Shown here: positions 31,504-40,355 of the stretch, one piece after another
How the letters are laid out: the number at the start of each line of letters is the position of its first letter
How positions within the stretch are numbered: the first letter of the stretch is position 1
Source of the DNA: SIG480 sp045539475
GTDB taxonomy: Bacteria; Bacillota; Clostridia; Oscillospirales; JAAYXM01
Assembly (NCBI GenBank): GCA_045539475.1
Contig: JAZQFJ010000101.1
Coordinates: forward strand, 18,960-82,959
Reading direction: 5' to 3'
Length of the DNA stretch: 64,000 nt
Notes under the pieces: generated by a model
The model's input: only the letters and a program-made list of their open reading frames with translations
What the model was told of the DNA's origin: nothing
Database searches by the model: none
Made by a program: the position numbers and the translations under genes

Positions 31504-34146
31504 ATGACAGGCAATTTTAATCTTCCGGTAGAAATAGCCGGCGTAAAGTTCCGCAACCCGTTCTATGTAGCTTCCGGACCGACCACAAAGTCGGTTGAGC
31601 AGCTCAAGAAAATCGAAGAGTGCGGCTGGGGTGCAGCTTCCATTAAGCTCACAATCGATCCCGCTCCGTACATCAACCGTGTTCCGCGTTATGCAATCTT
31701 CAAGGACCGCAACGCACTTTGCTTCACTGTTGAGAAGCGTCTTAAGTTCGCAGAAGGTCTCCAGCTTATGCGTGATGCAAAGAAGGAACTCAAGGGCGAC
31801 CTTAAGCTTTTCGCTAACATTACATATGCAGGCGATAAGGGCGTTGAAGGCTGGGTAAACATGGCTGTTGAGTTTGAAAAGGCAGGCGCCGATGTTATCG
31901 AGCTTAACATGTGCTGCCCGAACATGTCCTTTAACCTTCAGCTTTCTCAGGGCGATGACAATGCATCCAAGGTGAAGACCGGCGCAAGCCTTGGTCAGAA
32001 CGGCGATGCTGTTGCAGAAATCGTTCGTGCAATTAAGAAAGAAATTTCTATTCCGCTTTTTGTTAAGCTTACTCCGGAGGGTGGCAAGATCGCTCAGATC
32101 GCTACTGCTCTTTATGCTGCAGGCGCTGACGCTGTCGGTGGTACATCAAACCGTATGGCAATTCCGCCGATTGACCTTGAAAATCCGGGCAAGGCACCGT
32201 ATCATCTCCAGGATGAGATTTCTATGTCCTGCCACTGCGGTTCATGGGTAAAGCCTCTTGCACTTCGTGATACATACGAAATCCGTAAGGTAAACGGTCC
32301 TGAGCCGAAGATTATGATGGCAGGCGGTGTCCGCAATTGGAAGGACGCTTGCGAAATGTTCATGGCAGGTGCAGATATGGTTGGTATCTGCTCTGAGACA
32401 CTCATCTCCGGTTACGACTTTATCGGTGACCTCATCGACGGTGTACGTGACTTTATGGCAACACACGGCTATAACACAACACGCGATATGCGCGACCTTA
32501 TTCTCCCGCACGTCCGCACCGCTGCTGATGTTACACTTTACAAGGGATATTCCCACATTAAGGGAACTCTTGCAGCTCCGTGTAAGACTGCTTGCCCGGC
32601 TAACGTTCCGGCACAGGCTTATGTCAATATGATTGCTAAGAAGGATTACAAGCGTGCATACGAGCTTATCGTCGGTGCGGCTCCGCTTATGGGCATTTGC
32701 GGCGTAGTCTGCAGCCATCCGTGTGAGCTTTCATGTACCCGCGGTATCACAGGCCGCGCAATCCAGATTCGTGACCTTAAGAGATTTACTCTCGAGCAGG
32801 CAAAGAAGAACGGCTGGAAGCCGGATCTTGTTAAGGAAAAGGCAAACGGTAAGAAAATTGCTGTTATCGGTTCCGGTCCTGCAGGTATCTCCGCTGCATT
32901 CTATCTTGCAAAGGCAGGATATAGCGTAACAGTATTTGAAAAGGAAAGCTATCTCGGCGGTATGCTCCGCTTCGCTATCCCGAACTTCCGTCTCGATAAG
33001 AGCCTTATCGACGATGAAATCGCAGTTCTCAAGGAGCTCGGCGTAGAGTTCAAGACCGGCGTAATGTACGGTAAGGATATCACGGCTGAGAGCCTTAAGG
33101 CTGAGGGCTATGCTTCTGTATTCCTCGGTGTTGGTGCTCAGGCAGGACGTCTCCCGGGTATTGCAGGTGAGGATGCAAAGGGCGTTTACAACGCAGTTGA
33201 CTTCCTTAAGGATGTATACGACGGCAAGAAGATTGCAATCGGTGATGACGTTGTTATCCTCGGTGGCGGATTTACTGCTGTTGATGCTGCACGTACAGCT
33301 CGCCGTCTCGGCGCAAAGAACGTTTATATCGCTTATCGCCGCACACGCGACGAGATGCCGGCAACTGCAGAGGAAATCGCAGAGGCTGAGGCAGAGGGCG
33401 TAAAGATTATGTACCTTGTTGCTCCGACTGAAATCGTAGCAAAGAACGGCAAGGTTTCTGCTATTAAGATGACAACTCAGGTTCTCGGTGAGTCCGATGC
33501 AAGCGGCCGCCGCTCACCTGAAGCTGTTTGCGGTGCTGAGTTCACTCTCAAGTGTGACACTGTTGTTGCTGCTATCGGTCAGATTCCGTGCACATGCGCA
33601 ACAGAAGGCCTTAAGACAACAAGAAGCGGTATGATCAAGGTTGACGAGTGCAACTCCGTTGACGGATTCATCTATGCCGGTGGTGACGCTGTTGAGGTTC
33701 GCAACATCATTTCTGCTGTTGCAGACGGTCGCCGTGCAGCTTACTGCATCGACTTTGACCTTAGCGGCGGCAACCCGAAGATTGAGGTTGTTCAGATTGC
33801 AAACACCGTTGACCCGTATGCAGTTCTCCGTCGTAACCCGTACTTCACAGACAACGCTGCTGTTGATCTCGATACAAAGGCAGGCGCAGAGCGTGTTCGC
33901 AATTTCGACACCTTCCGTCGCGTAATGACAGAGGATGAGGCTGTTAAGGAAGCTTCCCGCTGCTTAAAGTGCGGATGCGGTGAAGGCTGCCAGCTCTGTA
34001 AGACAATATGCACAGACTTTGCTGTTGATGTTGTTGCTGACGACACAATGCAGATTAACAAGGATAAGTGCGTTGCTTGCGGAATGTGCTACAACCGTTG
34101 CCCGAACGGCAATATCGAGATGATCGACCTTGGTATCAAGGCATAA
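31504..34146 (+). CDS. Dihydropyrimidine-dehydrogenase-like flavoprotein: PreA-type barrel fused to GltD-type NAD(P)H module and ferredoxin
   Basis: 880 aa, ATG after AAGGAGG. Residues 1-320: FMN TIM barrel of the DHODH/PreA type (NPFYVASGPTTKSVEQ, ADVIELNMCCPNM, MMAGGVRNWKDACEMF). Residues 355-415: Cys-rich Fe-S helical module (CKTACPANVPAQAYV, GICGVVCSHPCELSC). Residues 450-790: FAD/NAD(P)H module of GltD type (IAVIGSGPAGISAAFYLAKAG, VVILGGGFTAVDAARTAR). Residues 820-880: CLKCGCGEGCQLCKTIC and CVACGMCYNRCP. Mammalian DPD has the same modules with the GltD part first, so this is a permuted order. At the DPD active-site ACGQ the barrel reads ASLGQ, so pyrimidine reduction is not assured. Confidence 0.88.
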   Translation: MTGNFNLPVEIAGVKFRNPFYVASGPTTKSVEQLKKIEECGWGAASIKLTIDPAPYINRVPRYAIFKDRNALCFTVEKRLKFAEGLQLMRDAKKELKGDLKLFANITYAGDKGVEGWVNMAVEFEKAGADVIELNMCCPNMSFNLQLSQGDDNASKVKTGASLGQNGDAVAEIVRAIKKEISIPLFVKLTPEGGKIAQIATALYAAGADAVGGTSNRMAIPPIDLENPGKAPYHLQDEISMSCHCGSWVKPLALRDTYEIRKVNGPEPKIMMAGGVRNWKDACEMFMAGADMVGICSETLISGYDFIGDLIDGVRDFMATHGYNTTRDMRDLILPHVRTAADVTLYKGYSHIKGTLAAPCKTACPANVPAQAYVNMIAKKDYKRAYELIVGAAPLMGICGVVCSHPCELSCTRGITGRAIQIRDLKRFTLEQAKKNGWKPDLVKEKANGKKIAVIGSGPAGISAAFYLAKAGYSVTVFEKESYLGGMLRFAIPNFRLDKSLIDDEIAVLKELGVEFKTGVMYGKDITAESLKAEGYASVFLGVGAQAGRLPGIAGEDAKGVYNAVDFLKDVYDGKKIAIGDDVVILGGGFTAVDAARTARRLGAKNVYIAYRRTRDEMPATAEEIAEAEAEGVKIMYLVAPTEIVAKNGKVSAIKMTTQVLGESDASGRRSPEAVCGAEFTLKCDTVVAAIGQIPCTCATEGLKTTRSGMIKVDECNSVDGFIYAGGDAVEVRNIISAVADGRRAAYCIDFDLSGGNPKIEVVQIANTVDPYAVLRRNPYFTDNAAVDLDTKAGAERVRNFDTFRRVMTEDEAVKEASRCLKCGCGEGCQLCKTICTDFAVDVVADDTMQINKDKCVACGMCYNRCPNGNIEMIDLGIKA

Positions 34147-34212
34147 TTAAAGATTTATCTAACCTTTCGCGTGCGCCCTTTTATAAGGTGCGCACGCGAT
34201 GCGGCATATAAT

Positions 34213-34353
34213 TGAGGTAATAAGTCTGAATAAATTCAGACAGGTAAGAGTGAAGAGTTAAGAGGTAAGAGGTAAGGTGCAAAATGCAGTGCATTTTGAT
34301 TTTATTATACATTGTTTTGTGCCTTGAACGCAGTGAAAGGAATGGTTATAATT
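34213..34353 (+). repeat. Leader repeat, copy 1: two hairpins plus ribosome binding site ending at a start codon
   Basis: 141 bp nearly identical to 52963-53097 on the other strand: two substitutions, a 1-nt indel and a 7-nt tandem GAGGTAA difference. It has palindrome GTCTGAAT-AA-ATTCAGAC, purine run GGTAAGAGTGAAGAGTTAAG, hairpin CAAAATGC/GCATTTTG, and GAAAGGA as ribosome binding site. The repeat ends at the ATG of the amidohydrolase. The start GAGGTAATAAG and the run GAGGTAAGG also occur in repeat copy A. Confidence 0.9.
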
Positions 34354-35946
34354 ATGAAACTTTATATAAACGGCGAATTTCACGCGATGGACACATCCCT
34401 CAATGTTTTCTCCGCTCTTCTTGAAGAGGACGGAAAGATTGCAGATGTGGGAGACAGCGAGACGCTTATAGCAAAATATCCGGATGCAGAGGTGGTTGAC
34501 CTTGGCGGAAAGTGCGTCATTCCGGGGATTATTGATACGCATACGCATCTTTGCTGGTCTGCGTACAGTGAAATGACAACCATTCTTCCTGCACCGCTGA
34601 GCAATAAAGATCTTTTTGCAGACCTTTCCGAAAGAGTGAAGAACGCGGAGAAGGGTGAATGGATAATATATAAAAACGCGTATCCGCTACGCCTCGATGA
34701 GCTTCGTTATCCGACAAAAGAAGAACTTGATGCCATAGCCCCGGATAACCCGGTTATTGTCAACGGTCACTATTCTGCTCAGGTAAACAGCGCGGCTCTC
34801 CGGATAATAGAGCTTGATAAGCTCAATCCCGGGGCAAGCGTTATGTATGACGAAGCCGGAAATCCCACAGGAGTTCTTGCAGGCGCAAAAACATATCTCG
34901 ATCAGTTCTTTTATAACGATAAAGGGGATCCTGATGAGGCAATAGTTTCGCTTATGCATGAGTACAATAAGTGCGGCATTACCATGGCAGTTGATGCAAT
35001 GTGCAAGCCGGATGATATCAGACGTGTGTCGCGCCTTTACAAGGACGGCAAGCAGACTGTGCGCGTGCGATATACCGTTGCCGCATCCGATGCTGTTTGC
35101 GAAGAGGCAAAGGGCATCGATACGGGAAATCCGGACTTCGGACGTCTCCACTTCGCAAAGGATTTTCTTGACGGAGGCTTTTTAACTGCGACCTCGTTTA
35201 TGGAATATCCGTATCATAATATGAAGGAAATCTTTGGCATAGAGACCGGCGGTGAAGATAATTGCGGTATGATTTTCCTTACAAAGGAACAGCTTGCAGA
35301 TAAAATCCGTCTTGCGAGAAAGTATGGGCTCCAGTACGGCGCACACTGCGTAGGAAGCGGAGCAAGCAAAAGACTTCTTGATGCATATAAAATTGTAGAC
35401 GCCGAAAGCAAGATTAAGGGTGAGCGCCACAGCCTTATCCATGCGGACTTTATGGACGATGATGCTATTTCTGATGCAAACTCAATGGGAATTGCTGTTC
35501 TTTTCCAGCCTGCATGGCATTATATGGATGCCCACAGAGTTGAGCTTTTCCTTCATCCCAAAGAGGTAGAGCGCTTTATGAAGTATAAAACCATTCTGAA
35601 GGCTGACCTTGCCGCGGCGGGAAGTGACCATATGGTAAAGCACGATCCTGATGAGTCCGTAAACCCGTACAACCCGTTTATGGGTATGTACAATATGTCA
35701 ACGTGCCGTGCTCGTGACGGTAAGGCATACGGGGCAGAGTCGGCAGTAAGCCGTGATGATGCACTTGCATCTTACACACGCGAAGCTGCGCGCGTCTGCT
35801 TTGACGAAGAGTGTCTTGGTACGCTCGAAGTAGGAAAGTTTGCAGACTTTGCAGTGCTTGACAATAACTACTTCACCTGCCCTGAAGAAGAAATCCCTGC
35901 AATTCGTGCAGCTATGACTGTTGTGAACGGCAAGCGGGTATGGTAA
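34354..35946 (+). CDS. YtcJ-like metal-dependent amidohydrolase
   Basis: 530 aa from ATG 34354, just after the leader repeat. A reading from TTG 34312 adds residues encoded by the repeat itself and shared with an unrelated gene at 53 kb, so it is rejected. Amidohydrolase_3 layout: beta-sandwich start, VIPGIIDTHTHLCW (metal ligands His63 and His65), a distant GAHCVGSGAS, HADFMDDDAIS, and late AAGSDHMVKHDP (catalytic Asp). Homologues hydrolyse N-acyl or cyclic amides; the substrate here is unknown. Possibly related in function to the upstream DPD-like protein, since cyclic amides follow pyrimidine reduction. Confidence 0.88.
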   Translation: MKLYINGEFHAMDTSLNVFSALLEEDGKIADVGDSETLIAKYPDAEVVDLGGKCVIPGIIDTHTHLCWSAYSEMTTILPAPLSNKDLFADLSERVKNAEKGEWIIYKNAYPLRLDELRYPTKEELDAIAPDNPVIVNGHYSAQVNSAALRIIELDKLNPGASVMYDEAGNPTGVLAGAKTYLDQFFYNDKGDPDEAIVSLMHEYNKCGITMAVDAMCKPDDIRRVSRLYKDGKQTVRVRYTVAASDAVCEEAKGIDTGNPDFGRLHFAKDFLDGGFLTATSFMEYPYHNMKEIFGIETGGEDNCGMIFLTKEQLADKIRLARKYGLQYGAHCVGSGASKRLLDAYKIVDAESKIKGERHSLIHADFMDDDAISDANSMGIAVLFQPAWHYMDAHRVELFLHPKEVERFMKYKTILKADLAAAGSDHMVKHDPDESVNPYNPFMGMYNMSTCRARDGKAYGAESAVSRDDALASYTREAARVCFDEECLGTLEVGKFADFAVLDNNYFTCPEEEIPAIRAAMTVVNGKRVW

Positions 35947-35969
35947 ATGTGATTAGTTGAATAAACAAT

Positions 35970-36017
35970 CAAAGGGATTGTAGCGAAATGCATTTTGCTA
36001 CAATCCCTTTGGGATTT
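35970..36017 (+). terminator. Terminator after the amidohydrolase
   Basis: Perfect 15-bp stem CAAAGGGATTGTAGC (35970-35984) with GCTACAATCCCTTTG (35997-36011), 12-nt loop, then GGATTTTAT. It stands between convergent genes. Confidence 0.85.
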
Positions 36018-36048
36018 TATAAAAATAGTGCAGAATGAGCACTGTTTT

Positions 36049-36915
36049 TTATATTGATTTTGCATATTCTGAGGGTGACATACCTACTTTTCCTTTGAAG
36101 AGCTTTGAAAAGTAGTGCACGGTTGAAAAACCAAGTGCCTGCGAAATCTGTGTAAAATTAAGAGATGTGTCGCGAATCATTTGCTTCGCGGCATTTATTT
36201 TAAGGAAAGTGAAATATGCCATAGGCGACATACCGCATTCGCGGTTGCATATGCGCTTCAGTTTTGACGGAGAAAGCCCGCATTCGCGGCAAATATCGTC
36301 AATCACAAGCGATTTGTTGAGATTGTTTTTTAGATATTTCGTGATAAAAATAAAGATATCGCTGTTCTGGTTTTCGTTGTTTGAAGCGTATAACTTTGTG
36401 TAAGAATTTTCGCTGTTTACATATATATCAAGCAAAAGAAGCTCAAGATGGTTTTTCAGGTTCTGAAGTTCAATCGGATCTGCTTCTTCTCGCGGCACCA
36501 TTCCTCGGATGTCCGGGTTTGAATATCGTGCAAACATAAAGCATTTTTCTCCAAGCTCCATAGCCTGAGACAGCGTTCTGCATTGCTTAGAGGAAAGCGT
36601 AATGGCTTTTTTTGATATGGGCAGCAAAACCTCAGACTCGGAATCAAAGCTTACAACGGAAACGGGCGCGCTTCCGTCAACGAAGGCCTCGCCGTGAACG
36701 GCGAGCGGTGGATATAAGATAAGCTGACCGCCTTCAAGCGGGTACTCCTTGTCGTTGATCAAAACACGGATGTGGCCTTTTTCCAGATAAATAAACTCCC
36801 AGAAGTTATGCGCTTCTGGGATGAGAAGGCGCTTACTAAGGTCCGTATGAAAGATAGTACGTATGGTCTTTACAGAAACAATGTCCGTGAGGTACGTTTT
36901 TGCATATTCTGCCAC
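36049..36915 (-). CDS. AraC-family transcriptional regulator
   Basis: 288 aa from GTG 36915 (minus strand); the upstream GTG at 36924 overlaps the AGAGGTG ribosome binding site. Cupin-type sensor: HNFWEFIYLEKGHIRVLI, then YPLEGGQLILYPPLAVHG. Tandem HTH: LVIDDICRECGLSPSKLKRI and LNFTQISQALGFSTVHYFSK with MSPSEYAKS. It reads toward the amidohydrolase. Probably controls genes of this catabolic region; inducer unknown. Confidence 0.92.
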   Translation of the reverse strand: MAEYAKTYLTDIVSVKTIRTIFHTDLSKRLLIPEAHNFWEFIYLEKGHIRVLINDKEYPLEGGQLILYPPLAVHGEAFVDGSAPVSVVSFDSESEVLLPISKKAITLSSKQCRTLSQAMELGEKCFMFARYSNPDIRGMVPREEADPIELQNLKNHLELLLLDIYVNSENSYTKLYASNNENQNSDIFIFITKYLKNNLNKSLVIDDICRECGLSPSKLKRICNRECGMSPMAYFTFLKINAAKQMIRDTSLNFTQISQALGFSTVHYFSKLFKGKVGMSPSEYAKSI

Positions 36916-37115
36916 AAATCTCACCTCTTTTTAAACCAATAATATAAAAAAATGGTTGTTTTGTACAAATACAATTTAAAGGCTGTGTTTTATAATTAGA
37001 TACAGAAGGCTTCGGTATTTAATCTTTAGTTCAATTATATTAAAAAATACTTAAAATGTCAAGAAACGATAAATGGTAAAAGATGAGGACTTCAAAGAGA
37101 AATACAGTTTGAATG

Positions 37116-38048
37116 CTAACGCGAATTGCAATTACTGTTTTTTCGTTGGTATTCGGTGGGGGATATGCCTATGATCTTTTTGAACATTTTTGAAAAGTTA
37201 TATGGTTCATACCCCACAGAGGCAGCAACGGCTTTGATTTGAACATCGGACTGACGAAGAAAGTCGCATGCGGCTCTCATTCTCGTTTGTATGAGATAAT
37301 CGTAAACCGACATCCCGAAATTATCACGGAAGAGCTTGAAAAGATAGCTCCGCGTCAGTCCAACATGTTTGGTTATATCGTCTACAGTGATATCAAACGG
37401 ATAGTTTGTTTCTATGTATCTTACCGCTGTGTCAATATATTTCTGTTGTACGGACTTTTTGCTTGCACCTTTATTGTTTCTTCCGTATATGCTTACAACC
37501 TCGGATAAAAAGAGTGAAAAATAGGCAGTCTGACGAAGGGAAGCCTCGCTTGAAAGATGATTTGAATAATTTGGATTTTGGGAAAAGGTGACGGAAAGAT
37601 GCTCCGGATCCGGTTCGGTTGACTGATGTTCGCGAACTTCAAGAGAATTGATGAGCATTTCGAAATATTCAATAGCCTGTTCGCTTAGCTTGTACGGAAA
37701 AATATAGTTATCATCCGAAAAACCGAGCATTTTAAAATAATGGGCAAGCTTGGCGCTTTTTGCTCCTACATATATCGTTGAAGAAACATCGGCTGTAAAA
37801 GTTTTGGATATTGGTGTGTTTGGCGGGATTACATAAAAATCACCTTCGCGTATTTTTATGGATTTTTCACCGATATAAATCGTAAACTCGCCGCGCGTGC
37901 AGTAGTCAACCATATAAAAATCACGCATATAAGGTCCAATGGAGAACCCCTTTGTTATGTGATCAAGATTTCCACCTATATAAACATTGATTTCGTTTTG
38001 CTTCTCGTTTCCGACAGGTGGAAGGAAAACAGATAGTTTTTCGTTCAT
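37116..38048 (-). CDS. AraC-family transcriptional regulator
   Basis: 310 aa starting at ATG 38048 (minus strand) after GGAGG; a longer frame from 38093 has no ribosome binding site. Sensor half: MRDFYMVDYCTRGEFTIYIG, then EGDFYVIPPNTPISKTF. HTH half: FDITVDDITKHVGLTRSYLF with FRDNFGMSVYDYLI, and VQIKAVAASVGYEPYNFSKM with FKKIIGISPTEY. Divergent from the creatininase-like/CE15 operon at 38309, whose likely regulator it is. It shares little beyond the HTH with its neighbour at 36 kb. Confidence 0.92.
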   Translation of the reverse strand: MNEKLSVFLPPVGNEKQNEINVYIGGNLDHITKGFSIGPYMRDFYMVDYCTRGEFTIYIGEKSIKIREGDFYVIPPNTPISKTFTADVSSTIYVGAKSAKLAHYFKMLGFSDDNYIFPYKLSEQAIEYFEMLINSLEVREHQSTEPDPEHLSVTFSQNPNYSNHLSSEASLRQTAYFSLFLSEVVSIYGRNNKGASKKSVQQKYIDTAVRYIETNYPFDITVDDITKHVGLTRSYLFKLFRDNFGMSVYDYLIQTRMRAACDFLRQSDVQIKAVAASVGYEPYNFSKMFKKIIGISPTEYQRKNSNCNSR

Positions 38049-38308
38049 ATTAAACCTCCAAAAATGAAACATGGTGACATCTAATTCTAACATACTGACA
38101 TTGGAAAGTAAATGTATAAACTGTAAAATTATATTGACTTTAAGGGTGCTATAGGAATCGAGGTTCCCCGTTCAGGTGATCGGATATGGTTTGCACAGCA
38201 GGATTTTGCTTATTTCAGCTCGGTTATAAACTCCATCTGAGTAAAACCGATTTTCCTGCCGGTGTCCTGTCGGTAAAAACAATAACTCAAAAAAGGAGAT
38301 GGGCAGTT

Positions 38309-39175
38309 ATGGGAAATGCCATTTTCTGGGAAAATTTAAGAGAGCCTGATTTCTCTGAGGCGATAGAAAAATCAAAAGGCGTCTGTGTTGTTCCCCTCGG
38401 TGCGATGGAGAAACACGGAGCGCATATGCCGGTAGGAACGGATAACATAATTGCCGAGAAAACTGCAATTCTTGCGGCAGAAAAAGAACCGGTCGTAATC
38501 TTTCCCACCTTCCGTTTCGGGGATGTAAACACGCTTCAGAATTTCCGCGGCTCAATCTGCTTTTCAACGAAGCTTCTCTTTGATTATCTGACAGAGCTTT
38601 GCAGAGAAATAGCAAGAAGCGGCTTTAAGAAAATACTTCTTCTCAACTCTCACGGCGGAAATCCGCCGCTTCTCACAACCTTTTGCAGAAGCAACCGTGA
38701 AAAGAAGCTTGATTATGTTGTTATGTTTGCAAATTCCTATGGCACATCTCCTGCAGATATGAAAAAGGCATTTGCCGAACGCCGTGAAGATTTCCCCTAC
38801 ATAACCGATGAAGACATCGGGATAGTTGATAAATATCTCGAGGTTGAAAAATCGAAAGGTCACGCAGACTTTGATGAGCTTCTTCTTGTATATAACGAAA
38901 GGCCCGAAACCATTGATATCTCAAAAATGGGCGATGAAGATGGCGAGGATACTTTCAGAACAGCACATCTTCGTGAGTTTGGCATATTCAGCGGAGGAAA
39001 CTTCCTCGCCGATTGCCCGAATTCCTATTCTGCAACTTATTTCCCTTATGTAAACGAAAGACTTGCAAAGGCATATACGGAGATAAGAGTTGATTATATC
39101 GCAAAGATGTTCAAGGTAGTTAAGGAAGATACAGTTCTTTTGGAAGAAAACGAAAAATGGAACAAAAGCTGGTAG
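38309..39175 (+). CDS. Creatininase-family amidohydrolase
   Basis: 288 aa, ATG 38309 after AAAAGGAGATGGGCAGTT. Metal-site motifs: VVPLGAMEKHGAHMPVGTDN (E and H ligands), LLNSHGGN, and GHADFDE, which keeps His and Glu at the usual HAxxxE spacing. No signal peptide. Its 3' end reaches the ribosome binding site of the CE15-like esterase gene, implying coupled expression and a shared pathway. Only distantly similar to the family member at 4163. The substrate could be a lactam, lactone or amide formed during sugar breakdown; unproven. Confidence 0.85.
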   Translation: MGNAIFWENLREPDFSEAIEKSKGVCVVPLGAMEKHGAHMPVGTDNIIAEKTAILAAEKEPVVIFPTFRFGDVNTLQNFRGSICFSTKLLFDYLTELCREIARSGFKKILLLNSHGGNPPLLTTFCRSNREKKLDYVVMFANSYGTSPADMKKAFAERREDFPYITDEDIGIVDKYLEVEKSKGHADFDELLLVYNERPETIDISKMGDEDGEDTFRTAHLREFGIFSGGNFLADCPNSYSATYFPYVNERLAKAYTEIRVDYIAKMFKVVKEDTVLLEENEKWNKSW

Positions 39176-39195
39176 ATCCTCAAAGGAGGGATATT

Positions 39196-40233
39196 GTGAA
39201 CGTTCCGTGTGACAGACTTCTTTTTCCGCTTCCGCCCATAAATCCGGGAAACACCGTGGCGGAATGGGAAGCGAGAAGATGCGAGCTGCTTTCACAGCTT
39301 ATCGACATTGAATACGGCGGACTTCCGCCAAAGCCGCAGAGCATAAGAGTTGAACAGCTTCAATCCGACATAACGGATTTAAGCATGAAGGTATACATAA
39401 ACGAAACCTTCAACTTTATGATGAAGATTTTCAAACCTCAAAAGCTTTGCGACGGAAAGAAATATCCCGTTATTCTCACGGGTGATGCATGCTTCAGATA
39501 TTGCAACAGCGCAGTTATTGAAAATGCCCTGTCCCGCGGATTTCTTGTGGCGGTATTCAACCGAGTTGAGTTTGCAAAGGATATTGAGGGTGAAGAAAGA
39601 TGTGGCGGAATTTATGATATGTACCCCGATATGGAGTTTGGTGCAATATCCGCCTGGGCGTGGGGATATTCCCGTGCGATGGATGCTCTTGAAACGCTTC
39701 CGTTTGTTGATACGCAAAACGTTGCGATAACCGGTCATTCCCGCGGCGGAAAAGCAGTTCTCCTTGCCGGAGCGATTGATGAACGCTTTGCCGTTGTGAA
39801 CCCGAATGATTCCGGATGCTGTGGCGGAGGATGCTTCCGCTACAGGACAGAGCCACGCGATGGAAAGCGCGGAAATGAACGTCTTGAAGAAATTCTGTCT
39901 GAGTTTCCGTATTGGTTTGGACCAAAGCTTCATGAATATGTCGGGCGTGACCATGAGCTTCCGTTTGACCAGCATTTCTTAAAGGCATCTGTTGCCCCAC
40001 GAAAGCTTCTTGAAACTAACGGATGTGATGATACATGGGCAAACCCAAAAGGCGCATATGTCACTTATGAAGCCGCAAAAGAGGTTTATGATTTGTATGG
40101 CATGCCGGAAAACATCGCATACCGTCTCCGAGAAGGCGGACACGCACATACACCGGCAGACTTTGATGCTTTGTTTGCATTTATTGAGGATGTAACCGTC
40201 GTTACGGACGGATATAAAACTACGCCATTTTGA
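39196..40233 (+). CDS. CE15-like alpha/beta-hydrolase (glucuronoyl-esterase-type)
   Basis: 345 aa from GTG 39196, with AAAGGAGGG at 39182-39190; ATG 39157 lies within the upstream gene and would skip this site. Nucleophile elbow ITGHSRGGKAVLL (Ser182) has the G-x-S-R-x-G-K pattern of glucuronoyl esterases, which cleave ester bonds between 4-O-methyl-glucuronate and lignin. Also FPYWFGPKLHEY, LPFDQHFLKA and the late REGGHAHTP (His316 or 318), as in CE15. No signal peptide, so it may act on imported glucuronate esters. Follows a creatininase-like gene with which it is coupled. Confidence 0.82.
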   Translation: MNVPCDRLLFPLPPINPGNTVAEWEARRCELLSQLIDIEYGGLPPKPQSIRVEQLQSDITDLSMKVYINETFNFMMKIFKPQKLCDGKKYPVILTGDACFRYCNSAVIENALSRGFLVAVFNRVEFAKDIEGEERCGGIYDMYPDMEFGAISAWAWGYSRAMDALETLPFVDTQNVAITGHSRGGKAVLLAGAIDERFAVVNPNDSGCCGGGCFRYRTEPRDGKRGNERLEEILSEFPYWFGPKLHEYVGRDHELPFDQHFLKASVAPRKLLETNGCDDTWANPKGAYVTYEAAKEVYDLYGMPENIAYRLREGGHAHTPADFDALFAFIEDVTVVTDGYKTTPF

Positions 40234-40255
40234 CGCGTCACAGCCTCCTTTGCCT

Positions 40256-40295
40256 AAAGGGCATATGCCCTTTGGTGTTGTAGCTACAACACCAA
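40256..40295. repeat. Two adjacent perfect palindromes
   Basis: AAAGGGCAT/ATGCCCTTT (40256-40273) is followed at once by a 24-bp palindrome (40272-40295, centre GTAG/CTAC). There is no T tract after either, so simple termination is not obvious. The 40234-40355 interval holds nothing else I can see besides the ribosome binding site of the next gene. Confidence 0.75.
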
Positions 40296-40355
40296 GCTAA
40301 GTTTAGTCAGCAAATACATTTATATAAATCAAAATTTATAAGGAGTGTAAAAATC

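Noticed and set aside
34312..34353. Shared N-terminus (FCALNAVKGMVI) of the amidohydrolase and the 53-kb oxidoreductase
   Set aside because: These codons belong to the duplicated leader repeat, upstream of the better-placed ATG; not a shared domain.
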